A stretch of DNA of 6,990 bases, from NCBI GenBank assembly GCA_005881355.1, contig VBDM01000060.1, positions 1 to 6,990 on the forward strand, in the 5' to 3' direction. This stretch comes from Betaproteobacteria bacterium. Lineage in GTDB: Bacteria > Pseudomonadota > Gammaproteobacteria > Burkholderiales > SG8-39. Of this stretch, positions 1-5,230 are shown one piece after another. Position numbers and translations under genes: made by a program. How positions within the stretch are numbered: the first letter of the stretch is position 1; every line of letters begins with the position of its first letter. The notes beneath the pieces were generated by a model, which was not told where the DNA came from, made no database searches, and saw only the letters and a program-made list of their open reading frames with translations.

Positions 1-122
1 AAGCCCTTGTGCGAGATATGGCCCGGCATCGATTTCGCGAGCCCGGACATGCGCGCCATCCATCGCGCGTATTCCTCCCCCGCTTCGGGCTTCAGGCGAC
101 TGCGGAAAATCGTCACGACCAT
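1..122 (-). CDS. Antibiotic biosynthesis monooxygenase (ABM)-like protein, N-terminal part (cut by window edge)
   Basis: Read leftward from the ATG at 122-120, the first 40 residues begin MVVTIFRSRLKPEAGEEY and continue to SMPGHISHKG, where the window ends. The short beta strand (VVTIFRSRL), a helix with regularly spaced Met/Arg, then 'SMPG.ISHKG' is the usual opening of small ABM-fold (dimeric alpha-beta barrel) proteins of about 100 residues. ABM-fold members include cofactor-free oxygenases and heme-degrading enzymes, but many have no known substrate, so the specific reaction is open. A GGGAG Shine-Dalgarno lies about 8 bases upstream of the start. The gene diverges from the LysR-type regulator, which probably controls it. 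The missing 3' part prevents judging the conserved core. The family call rests on the N-terminus only. Confidence 0.72.
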   Translation of the reverse strand, partial: MVVTIFRSRLKPEAGEEYARWMARMSGLAKSMPGHISHKG

Positions 123-235
123 GCTGAGTCTCCCGGATCCGCGCCCCCGGGGGCGCGCGAGAGCGCACTCTAGGCCATGCTTGCTATTTTCGACAATCGA
201 ATTATTATGAACTGATCGTTCGCTTTTAGAGAACC
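123..235. promoter_or_regulatory. Divergent control region between the ABM-like gene and the LysR regulator
   Basis: This AT-rich island in GC-rich DNA carries candidate promoters on both strands. Rightward: TTGCTA (181-186), 16-base spacer, TATTAT (203-208), giving a leader of about 20 nt for the regulator gene. Leftward: TTGTCG (complement of 191-196), 18-base spacer, TAGAGT (complement of 167-172). A dyad TTCGACAATCGAA at 189-201 fits the LysR-family T-N11-A box. It sits between the -35 and -10 of the rightward promoter and over the -35 of the leftward one. A second dyad, GAAC-N5-GTTC at 209-221, is centred 20 bases away, about two helical turns. That geometry is typical of autorepression combined with control of a divergent target. 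Promoter and site assignments are by eye. Confidence 0.6.
141..156. repeat. Perfect 16-base GC palindrome
   Basis: GCGCCCCCGGGGGCGC at 141-156 is its own reverse complement. It lies just downstream of the predicted leftward start site, inside the leader of the ABM-like gene. It could be a protein-binding operator or could fold into a hairpin in the transcript. No role is shown. Confidence 0.55.
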
Positions 236-1147
236 ATGGAGCTCACCGACCTGCACGTCTTCCGCACCGTCGTTCGCGCGGGCGGCGTGAACCGCGCGGC
301 CGACCGCCTGCACCGCGTGCAGTCGAGCGTCGCGACGCGCGTCAAGAATCTGGAGGAAGAGCTCGGCGTCGCCCTGTTCCTGCGCGAGGGCAGGCGCATG
401 CGGCTCTCGCCCGCCGGCAGGGTGCTCCTCGATTACGCCGAGCGCCTGCTCGCGCTCGCCGGGGAGGCGCGCGACGCGCTGCACGATACCGCGCCGCGCG
501 GAGTTTTTCGCCTGGGCTCGATGGAGAGCACGGCGGCGGCGCGGCTGCCGGCGCCTCTGAACGAGTTTCACGTGCGCCACCCGGAGGTCTCGGTCGAACT
601 GCATACGGGCGATCCGCGGCAGCTCACCGCGCAGGTCCTCTCGGGCGAGCTCGACGCGGCGCTCGTCGCGGAGCCGGTCTCCGATGCGCGGCTTGAAGCC
701 CGGGTCGTCTACGAGGAGGAGCTGGTCGTCATCGCGCAAGCCGGGCACGCCCGCATCGCCTCGCCGCGGGACGCGAGAAAGCGCACGCTCATTGCGTTTC
801 ATCCCGGCTGCCCGTACCGCAAGCTCCTGGAGGACTGGTTCGCGCGCTACGGCGTGACGCCCGAACGCATCGTCGAGCTCGCCTCATATCATGCGATCCT
901 CGGCTGCGCCGTGGCCGGGATGGGCGTCGCGCTGATGCCGCGCAGCGTGCTCGACACCTATACCGAACGCTCGCGGCTGAGCGTGCATGCGCTCAGCGGC
1001 AAATTCCGCGCGGCGCGAACGCTGCTCGTATGGAGAAAGGAAGCGCCGCAGGCCAAGGTCGCAGCGTTCATGGACATACTGATTCCCGGGCGCACGGAAA
1101 CGCGGAAAAATCTTGCGAAAGCCCGGCGCGAAAAGACGAATGACTGA
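236..1147 (+). CDS. LysR-family transcriptional regulator
   Basis: This 303-residue protein has the length and layout of the LysR family. An N-terminal winged helix-turn-helix spans about residues 1-60, with the recognition region around residues 18-38 (N19 RAAD...Q29 SSVATRVKN) followed by the hallmark 'LEEELGVALFLR' and 'LSPAG'. A linker helix follows, then a periplasmic-binding-protein-like effector domain from about residue 90 (FRLGSMESTAA) to about 285. Such proteins bind DNA as tetramers and respond to a small metabolite; the effector cannot be read from sequence. The Shine-Dalgarno is weak (AGAGAA), and the start is fixed by the family N-terminus ELTDLHVF. The last 20 or so residues form a charged tail beyond the usual fold. 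The divergent ABM-like gene and the T-N11-A dyad in front suggest self-control and control of that neighbour. Confidence 0.95.
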   Translation: MELTDLHVFRTVVRAGGVNRAADRLHRVQSSVATRVKNLEEELGVALFLREGRRMRLSPAGRVLLDYAERLLALAGEARDALHDTAPRGVFRLGSMESTAAARLPAPLNEFHVRHPEVSVELHTGDPRQLTAQVLSGELDAALVAEPVSDARLEARVVYEEELVVIAQAGHARIASPRDARKRTLIAFHPGCPYRKLLEDWFARYGVTPERIVELASYHAILGCAVAGMGVALMPRSVLDTYTERSRLSVHALSGKFRAARTLLVWRKEAPQAKVAAFMDILIPGRTETRKNLAKARREKTND

Positions 1148-1223
1148 GGACGGTCGCCGATTTCGCCGGCGGTGATGCTTCTAATGCCGGTTGCCTCCCG
1201 CCGGAGCCGTCGAGCGAATTCGC

Positions 1224-1252
1224 TTGACCTGACCGGAGCGCGCGTGTATAAG
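1224..1252 (+). promoter_or_regulatory. Sigma-70-like promoter of the cold-shock gene
   Basis: TTGACC (1224-1229) and TATAAG (1247-1252) are separated by exactly 17 bases, the optimal spacing, with five of six consensus bases in each hexamer. It is the best-formed promoter in the window. Transcription would start near 1259. The only downstream gene before a terminator is the cold-shock gene at 1395. The stretch 1148-1223 after the regulator holds no gene that I can support. Confidence 0.65.
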
Positions 1253-1258
1253 GTGCGC

Positions 1259-1394
1259 TGCAGGGTTCTCAAGCAGAAATTATCCGTCCATTGCAGCCGT
1301 TTGCGCGGCACCCATCAGGTCGTCGTCTTTTCTTCCCTTGAAGTTTCTGCGTTCCGGGCGCGAGCCCTCCTACAATTTTTTAGGAAATACAAAC
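1259..1394 (+). promoter_or_regulatory. Long 5' leader of the cold-shock mRNA
   Basis: If transcription starts near 1259, the cold-shock mRNA carries a leader of about 135 nt. Long structured leaders that refold with temperature are known for cspA-type mRNAs of Escherichia coli, where the leader is about 160 nt. Visible structure includes a small hairpin at 1356-1367, GGGC-GCGA-GCCC, whose loop fits the stable GNRA class. An A/U-rich unstructured stretch follows, holding the AGGAAA ribosome site (1382-1387) and the start codon. Thermosensing is an inference from gene identity and leader length. I see no clear open frame in the leader. Confidence 0.5.
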
Positions 1395-1601
1395 ATGAGT
1401 ACAGGCACGGTCAAGTGGTTCAATGATTCCAAAGGCTTCGGGTTCATCACTCCCGACGGCGGCGGAAAGGACCTCTTCGCGCACTTCTCGGCGATCCAGG
1501 GCAGCGGCTTCAAGACGCTCAAGGAGAACCAGAAAGTCTCCTTCGATGTCACGACCGGTCCCAAAGGCGATCAGGCCGTCAACATCAAGCCGATCGCGTA
1601 A
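1395..1601 (+). CDS. Cold-shock protein, CspA family
   Basis: This 68-residue protein is a single cold-shock domain, a five-stranded OB-fold that binds single-stranded RNA and DNA, acting as an RNA chaperone or transcription antiterminator in the cytoplasm. The opening MSTGTVKWFNDSKGFGFI is diagnostic. RNP1 is K13-GFGFIT-19 and RNP2 is around L27-FAHF-31, with the nucleic-acid-stacking aromatics W8, F15, F17, F28 and F31 all present. The usual ending (DVTTGPKGDQAVNIKPI) is intact. I chose the ATG at 1395 over an in-frame upstream TTG because it gives the family's exact N-terminus and follows AGGAAA with 7 bases of spacing. The gene is monocistronic: own promoter, long leader, strong terminator directly after. 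Which paralogue it is (cold-induced or constitutive) cannot be told. Confidence 0.97.
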   Translation: MSTGTVKWFNDSKGFGFITPDGGGKDLFAHFSAIQGSGFKTLKENQKVSFDVTTGPKGDQAVNIKPIA

Positions 1602-1614
1602 GGCGCGCAGGCCG

Positions 1615-1645
1615 AAAAAAAAGCCCGGGAATCCGGGCTTTTTTT
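1615..1645. terminator. Bidirectional intrinsic terminator between convergent genes
   Basis: GCCCGG (1623-1628), loop GAAT, CCGGGC (1633-1638), flanked by eight A before and seven T after. Rightward it is a GC stem followed by a U-run, 13 bases after the cold-shock stop codon. Leftward it is equally good, with eight U, and lies about 40 bases past the stop of the small leftward gene. One element therefore serves both convergent genes. Confidence 0.93.
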
Positions 1646-1684
1646 ATTTCAGTCCGCCGATCTCTCGACAGGAGCGAGGCGCTT

Positions 1685-1930
1685 CTATATCCTCAGCCGG
1701 GGGGATCCTTGGTCGGCCAGGGTCCTGCCGAGATCGGTCGCATAGCGGGTCGCGCCTTTGGCGGTTTCGAAGAGCGGCGTCAGTCCGGGGAACGACTGGC
1801 TCTTGGAAAGCTCCTTCGGGCTGCACAAGCGCGTCATGGTGAGCCGGGGCTGCCACTTGTTGCCGACCGGTAGTTGAAAAGCGCTCGCCTCGATCAGGTA
1901 CTGCCCGCGTTCTTCGCGGTGAATGGGCAT
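1685..1930 (-). CDS. Small conserved-looking hypothetical protein
   Basis: This 81-residue protein starts at the ATG complementary to 1928-1930. That start has a good GGGAGA Shine-Dalgarno 7 bases upstream, which favours it over longer in-frame starts to 2104 whose extra residues look like non-coding translation. It begins MPIHREERGQYLIEASAFQL, continues with 'KWQPRLTMTRL', and has a helical C-terminal half (FETAKGATRYATDLGRTLAD). A short beta-rich N-terminus with a W-x-P-x-L-x-x-x-R strand and a C-terminal helix resembles small soluble proteins of the CV_2116-like type, but I am not sure of that relation. There is no signal peptide or membrane segment. It converges on the cold-shock gene and shares its terminator. 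Function unknown. Confidence 0.72.
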   Translation of the reverse strand: MPIHREERGQYLIEASAFQLPVGNKWQPRLTMTRLCSPKELSKSQSFPGLTPLFETAKGATRYATDLGRTLADQGSPRLRI

Positions 1931-2085
1931 CGTGATTCTCCCGCTTGCGGTGTGAAGGTAACACAGTATGGATATTCGCGTGGCGCCGACCCGGGAGCGC
2001 ATACCGGCTGGGCGAGCGCAAAGGCGCGTCGGCGAGCTCGCGGCGCGCCGGGTGAAATTCTTTTGAACGGTTCGGGGGCGATCCG

Positions 2086-2325
2086 ATGGACAAACGAAAG
2101 ACATGGCGGGAACAGGAGCAGCAGCTGGTCGAGCGCTGGAACGCGGCCGCGGAGCGCTATCGGGATGCGCAGGCCGCCTTGTCGTCCCAATCCTCCGCGA
2201 ACAGCGACGGCGCGCCGACCGAAGAGTGCATGCTGGAGGCCGAAGCGGCGCGCGCGGAGTACGAGGCCGTGCGCAAGCAGGTGGCGCGCATGAAGGCGGA
2301 GTTCAGCGCGGGAAAGCGGTACTAG
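2086..2325 (+). CDS. Small charged, helical hypothetical protein
   Basis: This 79-residue protein begins MDKRKTWREQEQQLVERW. It is rich in Arg, Glu, Gln and Ala, with two predicted helical stretches (about residues 5-34 and 47-75) separated by a Ser/Asn/Gly linker (SSQSSANSDGAPT). That suggests a helical hairpin or coiled coil. It has no signal peptide, membrane segment or recognised motif. GGGGGCG about 5 bases before the ATG may act as the ribosome site. The stop codon lies about a dozen bases before homology to a broken solute-binding-protein gene begins. Family not recognised. Coding status is supported by amino-acid composition and a clean start and stop. Confidence 0.6.
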   Translation: MDKRKTWREQEQQLVERWNAAAERYRDAQAALSSQSSANSDGAPTEECMLEAEAARAEYEAVRKQVARMKAEFSAGKRY

Positions 2326-2336
2326 GCCGGCCGCGG

Positions 2337-2557
2337 CTGTTGCCGATCGCGCCCGCCCCGGGCGTGCCGCGCTCGATCGTCGCCAAGCTCAACCGCGAGA
2401 TCGCGCGCATCCTCGGCGAGCCCGAAACCAGGGAGCGCTGGACCCCGTCGGTCTCAATTCCCGGCCCACGACCCCGGAGGCGTTCGACAAGCTGATCCGC
2501 GACGACATCGCCGCGTTCGCGAAAATCGCGCGCGCGGCGAACATCAAGGCCGAGTGA
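2337..2557 (+). pseudogene. 3' remnant of a Bug/TctC-type solute-binding protein gene, frameshifted
   Basis: Two adjacent frames together spell the C-terminal part of a Bug/TctC (tripartite tricarboxylate transporter) receptor. Frame one (2337 to about 2436) reads LLPIAPAPGVPRSIVAKLNR, then EIARILGEPETRERW. This matches the family's 'APAGTP..IV.KLN.EI..IL..P..RER' segment. Frame two reads GLNSRPTTPEAFDKLIRDD, then IAAFAKIARAANIKAE, ending at TGA 2555-2557. This matches the usual 'TPEEF...I..EI.KW.K....A.IKAE' ending. The frames are out of register by one missing base (or two extra) near 2431-2450. About 73 codons remain of a normal 320 or so, with no start or ribosome site, so it is a dead relic. 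The intact family members are periplasmic carboxylate-binding proteins. Confidence 0.8.
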
Positions 2558-2598
2558 GTCCTCGGGGGACCGGAGTAGAATTTCCAAGAAGGACACTC

Positions 2599-2961
2599 AT
2601 GCCAACGGCAACGTCTCCACGCGCGGTCGACCGGGAAGAAGATCTGGCGCTCCTGAAGTCGCTGTGGAAGGAGATCAAAAACGGTCTGCGACGCGGCAAG
2701 CGCGTGATCGGCGAGGAGATCCGCAGCTACCCCACGCCGATTCCGCGCTGCGACGCGCAGTTCAATCATCTCTACGAGCAGCAGGCGAGGCTCGCCCGGG
2801 AACTCGATCGAATCGCCGCGCTCGCCGAAAAGAGCCTCAAGCGCGAAGACTACATCGGGTTGATCGAGGGATTCATCGCTTCGGCGCCTTACGCGGACGA
2901 TGCCGCGGAGCGGCGGCTCAGGTCCCGCCTGAAGTCGGAGCTTTCCGAGGTCGGAAAATAA
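2599..2961 (+). CDS. Hypothetical helical protein upstream of the methyltransferase
   Basis: This 120-residue protein begins MPTATSPRAVDREEDLALL. I chose the ATG at 2599 because it follows AAGAAGGA at 2586-2593 with 5-6 bases of spacing; the longer in-frame start at 2554 would run into the end of the relic gene. It is mostly helical and charged, with a central 'SYPTPIPRCDAQFNHLYEQ' segment that looks like a conserved core, then a long amphipathic helix (ARLARELDRIAALAEKS). There is no signal peptide or membrane span. The single cysteine lies in the core motif. It ends 36 bases before the methyltransferase gene on the same strand, so the two are probably co-transcribed. Function unknown. Confidence 0.72.
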   Translation: MPTATSPRAVDREEDLALLKSLWKEIKNGLRRGKRVIGEEIRSYPTPIPRCDAQFNHLYEQQARLARELDRIAALAEKSLKREDYIGLIEGFIASAPYADDAAERRLRSRLKSELSEVGK

Positions 2962-2962
2962 A

Positions 2963-2979
2963 GCCGTGCGAGCCACGGC
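2963..2979 (+). repeat. Short intergenic hairpin
   Basis: GCCGTG (2963-2968) and CACGGC (2974-2979) form a 6-bp stem with a CGAGC loop, directly after the upstream stop codon. There is no U-run, so it is not an intrinsic terminator. It may be an mRNA stability or processing element within a two-gene transcript, or chance. Confidence 0.35.
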
Positions 2980-2997
2980 GGCTCAACCGAGGGAAGG

Positions 2998-3858
2998 ATG
3001 AAAAAAATGCACAGCAGGGAGCTGGGCCTGGTGCTGGCGCAGCAGCTCCTCGACGTGGAAGACCTGCACTACGGGCTCTGGGACGGGGACCTGGAGCTCA
3101 CGCTCGGCAACCTCGCCGCCGCCCAGCAGCGCTACAACGACATGCTGATCGCGCATTTGCCGAGGCCGGATCGCGAGGTCCGCGTCCTCGACATCGGCTG
3201 CGGCACGGGGCATCTGTTGCGCCAGCTGCTCGATCGCGGCTATCGCGCCGACGGCGTCATCCCTGCGAAGGATCTCGGCAACGCGGTGCGGCAAAGGCTC
3301 GCCGATTACGCGGGCCCTCCGCCGCGAATCTTCGAGTGCCGCCTCGAGGATCTTCCGCTCGAGGAGTGCCGCCGTCGCTACGACGTGGCCCTGTTCAGCG
3401 AGAGCTTCCAGTACGTTCCGCTCTCGGCGTCCCTGCCCATCGTGCAGTCGATCCTCAAACCGGGCGGGCTTCTTTTGATTTCCGATTTCTTCAAGACCGA
3501 GGCGCTCGGCGACGGCGCCTCAGGCGACCGCAGCTTCGGCGGAGGCCATCCTCTGCGCGAGTTCTACGCTTCGATGAAACGCACGCCGTTCGTCCCCGTC
3601 GAGGACGAGGACATCACGCGGCGCATCAGCCCCAACATGGAGCTCGTGAACGATCTGCTGATGAACAGGATGAAGCCGGCCGCGCTCACGGTCGGGCGTT
3701 ACCTGGAAGGCCGCCATCCGCTGCTCGCGCGGCTCGCGCTCGCGCTGCTGCGTAAAAAGCTGGACAAGGCGACCTACAAGTATTTCTCCGGCCACCGCAG
3801 CAAGGAGGTCTTCGAGCGCTACAAGACCTACCGCGTCCTGCTGTATCGCCTGCCCTAG
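2998..3858 (+). CDS. Class I SAM-dependent methyltransferase
   Basis: This 286-residue cytosolic protein has a Rossmann-like methyltransferase domain at about residues 58-175. Motif I is V63-LDIGCGTG-71, the glycine-rich SAM loop. Further strands appear at YDVALFSESFQYV, and 'ILKPGGLLLISDFF' is the usual post-motif strand. The N-terminal helices (LGLVLAQQLLDVEDLHYGLW) and C-terminal helical region (VNDLLMNRMKPAALTVGRYL onward) probably form the substrate cap. The ending contains a Tyr/Lys-rich stretch (KATYKYFSGHRSKEVFERYK). The acidic residue usually found at the end of strand 2 is not seen (GYRADGVIPAKD). Substrate unknown. Start: the GGGAAGG directly abuts the ATG at 2998, whereas the ATG at 3007 has it 9 bases upstream, so 3007 may be the true start. 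Probably co-transcribed with the gene at 2599. Confidence 0.9.
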   Translation: MKKMHSRELGLVLAQQLLDVEDLHYGLWDGDLELTLGNLAAAQQRYNDMLIAHLPRPDREVRVLDIGCGTGHLLRQLLDRGYRADGVIPAKDLGNAVRQRLADYAGPPPRIFECRLEDLPLEECRRRYDVALFSESFQYVPLSASLPIVQSILKPGGLLLISDFFKTEALGDGASGDRSFGGGHPLREFYASMKRTPFVPVEDEDITRRISPNMELVNDLLMNRMKPAALTVGRYLEGRHPLLARLALALLRKKLDKATYKYFSGHRSKEVFERYKTYRVLLYRLP

Positions 3859-3924
3859 CAGCGGGTGCTCCTAAAACTCCGGGACAGAGATCCGCCGGTG
3901 GATTAAAGCATACCGAAGCTCCCG

Positions 3925-4515
3925 ATGGACGAGATCGTACTGCGCTCGATGCTGAAGTGGCCGAAGGTGCCGGCGGTATACGGCTGGCTCCGGCTCGACC
4001 GGCGCGGCGCCTGGCTCATCAAGACGGTCGCGGACCGTTTCGAGCGCATCGGCAATCCGGCGCTCGCCGATTTCATCGGGAGGAACTACGCGGCCGACGC
4101 CGAAGGCCGCTGGTATTTCCAGAACGGGCCGCAGCGGGTGTTCGTCGCGCTCGATTACACGCCCTGGGTCTACCGGCTCGACGACGCGGGCGAGGCGTTC
4201 ATCGCGCAAACCGGCGCGAGGCCGCGCGAATTGAGGGCCGCGTTTCTCGACGACGCGGGCATGCTCCTCCTTCAGACCGAGCTCGGGGTCGGCGTGCTGC
4301 TCGACCGCGATCTTCAATTCGTGATCGAGCGCATGACCGACGAGCAGGGCCGGAGCGCGGAACAAGCGGCCCAGGCAATCATGCTGGGAACGGAAACGCG
4401 GGGCCGGCTGCTCGGCAGGACGGTCGAGATGGCCCCGGTCCGGGCGGCGGAGGTTCCCGGCCGATTCGGATTCGATCCGCGCCCGACGCCCCGGCCCGGA
4501 GAACCGGAATGTTGA
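3925..4515 (+). CDS. DUF2944/DUF2946-like conserved hypothetical protein
   Basis: This 196-residue protein begins MDEIVLRSMLKWPKVPAVYG and continues 'WLRLDRRGAWLI'. It later has 'DFIGRNYAADAEGRWYFQNG' and 'PQRVFVALDYTPWVYRL'. I recall this pattern (KWPxVPxxYGWLxLDxRG and FIxRNYxxDxxGRWxFQNGPQRV) from a betaproteobacterial domain of unknown function; the exact DUF number is from memory. The rest contains 'FLDDAGMLLLQTELGVGVLLDRDLQ', consistent with a mixed alpha/beta fold, and a Pro/Arg-rich tail (FDPRPTPRPGEPEC). There is no signal peptide or membrane segment. No strong Shine-Dalgarno is visible, and the start is set by the family N-terminus. Upstream spacing is 66 bases from the methyltransferase stop, so co-transcription is possible but not shown. 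Biochemical role unknown. Confidence 0.82.
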   Translation: MDEIVLRSMLKWPKVPAVYGWLRLDRRGAWLIKTVADRFERIGNPALADFIGRNYAADAEGRWYFQNGPQRVFVALDYTPWVYRLDDAGEAFIAQTGARPRELRAAFLDDAGMLLLQTELGVGVLLDRDLQFVIERMTDEQGRSAEQAAQAIMLGTETRGRLLGRTVEMAPVRAAEVPGRFGFDPRPTPRPGEPEC

Positions 4516-4637
4516 TCGCCTGTGACCGCAGCGAGGCGGACATGTAACATCGTGTAAAAGGTCAACGATTTGTCAGGCGGCGGCAGTAGACTTTCGGCGA
4601 AAGGCCACGTCCTCCGCACGGCGCAAAGGAGGCTCGC

Positions 4638-5087
4638 ATGAAGCGATACGTTGCACTGCCGCTTGCACTCATCCTCGCCGCGAGCTCGGCCGCCGCGCTC
4701 GCAGGCAGGGGCGGCGGACGCGGCGGGTCCATGAGCGGAGGACACGGGTTCGTGGGCGCGCGCTCCGCGCCGTTTGCCGGGCATTCGCACTTTGTCCGAC
4801 CCCTGGTTCATCCCGGCGTGAATCCTGCCGTCCGGCCCGTCTTCCCTCCGCGCACGGTGATCATCGTCGGCGGGGGGTTCTTCCTGGGCTGGCCGTATTA
4901 CTACCCGCCGTATTACCCGCCGGCATATACGGAGGCGCCCGGTTACGCGGATCCGCCCGAATATGTCGAGCAGGCTCCGGAAGTGCGGTACTACTGCCCG
5001 GATTACCGCGACTACTACCCGAACGTATCCGACTGCCCCTCGCCGTGGCTGCAGGTCCTCCCCGGCGCGAGCGGCTATTCGAATTAA
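4638..5087 (+). CDS. Secreted Gly/Tyr/Pro-rich protein with C-terminal YYC...CP motif
   Basis: This 149-residue protein has a classic Sec signal peptide: K2 R3, a hydrophobic core to about residue 20, and a likely cleavage after ALA at 22. A Gly-rich segment follows (GRGGGRGGSMSGGHG, residues 23-37), then a His/Pro-rich stretch and a short hydrophobic VIIVGGGFFLGW (74-85). Next comes a Tyr/Pro-rich run (PYYYPPYYPPAY, 86-97). The end carries 'YYCPDYRDYYPNVSDCPSPW' with C120 and C133. That ending is a recurrent pattern in small exported betaproteobacterial proteins and may form a disulfide in the periplasm or at the cell surface. A strong AAGGAGG Shine-Dalgarno at 4626-4632 predicts high translation. 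No cleavable lipobox is seen. Function unknown; a cell-envelope role is inference. Confidence 0.85.
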   Translation: MKRYVALPLALILAASSAAALAGRGGGRGGSMSGGHGFVGARSAPFAGHSHFVRPLVHPGVNPAVRPVFPPRTVIIVGGGFFLGWPYYYPPYYPPAYTEAPGYADPPEYVEQAPEVRYYCPDYRDYYPNVSDCPSPWLQVLPGASGYSN

Positions 5088-5108
5088 CGCGAAATCCGCA
5101 CCGCTCTT

Positions 5109-5130
5109 CGCCGGGCCTCGAGGCTCGGCG
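5109..5130 (+). repeat. Long inverted repeat after the secreted-protein gene
   Basis: CGCCGGGCCTC and GAGGCTCGGCG (5109-5119 and 5120-5130) pair along their whole length, with one G-U wobble in RNA. This gives a very stable hairpin starting 21 bases after the stop codon. No T-run follows, so it is not a standard intrinsic terminator. It could stabilise the 3' end of the upstream mRNA or act with Rho. Confidence 0.5.
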
Positions 5131-5182
5131 TGCGCGCCGCTCCCGCGTCCGGTCGGGTTCCCCGACAAGAGCAGCCGGGCGG

Positions 5183-5212
5183 TTGCTTCGGTCACAATGG
5201 TCGAGCTAGGAT
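5183..5212 (+). promoter_or_regulatory. Candidate promoter of the RDD-lemA-M48 cluster
   Basis: TTGCTT (5183-5188) and TAGGAT (5207-5212) are spaced by 18 bases, each matching four of six sigma-70 consensus bases. The predicted start near 5219 is only about 12 bases before the ATG at 5231, so the ribosome site would be nearly at the 5' end. It is a moderate candidate; the cluster could instead be read from further upstream. Confidence 0.35.
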
Positions 5213-5230
5213 GCGCTCGAGGGGGTGGCC

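Noticed and set aside
1165..1205. CCGGCGG...CCGCCGG inverted repeat after the regulator as a terminator
   Set aside because: The loop would be about 27 bases with no U-run, so it is probably chance in GC-rich sequence.
1371..1376. TACAAT just before the cold-shock gene as a -10 box
   Set aside because: The best -35-like hexamer, TTGAAG (1338-1343), is 27 bases away, and the correctly spaced hexamer is TGCGTT. The promoter at 1224-1252 is far better. A minor second promoter cannot be excluded.
2664..3755. A 363-codon open frame on the + strand
   Set aside because: It is an Arg/Ala/Pro-rich shadow lying out of frame over the helical protein and methyltransferase genes, both of which have clear motifs or ribosome sites. 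High GC makes such long false frames common.
4570..4592. TTGTCA and TAGACT before the secreted-protein gene as a promoter
   Set aside because: The spacer is only 11 bases, too short for a sigma-70 promoter.
4314..5195. A 293-codon open frame on the - strand
   Set aside because: It runs antisense over the end of the DUF gene and the whole secreted-protein gene. Its composition (Arg/Ala/Gly) is that of an antisense shadow and no motif is seen.
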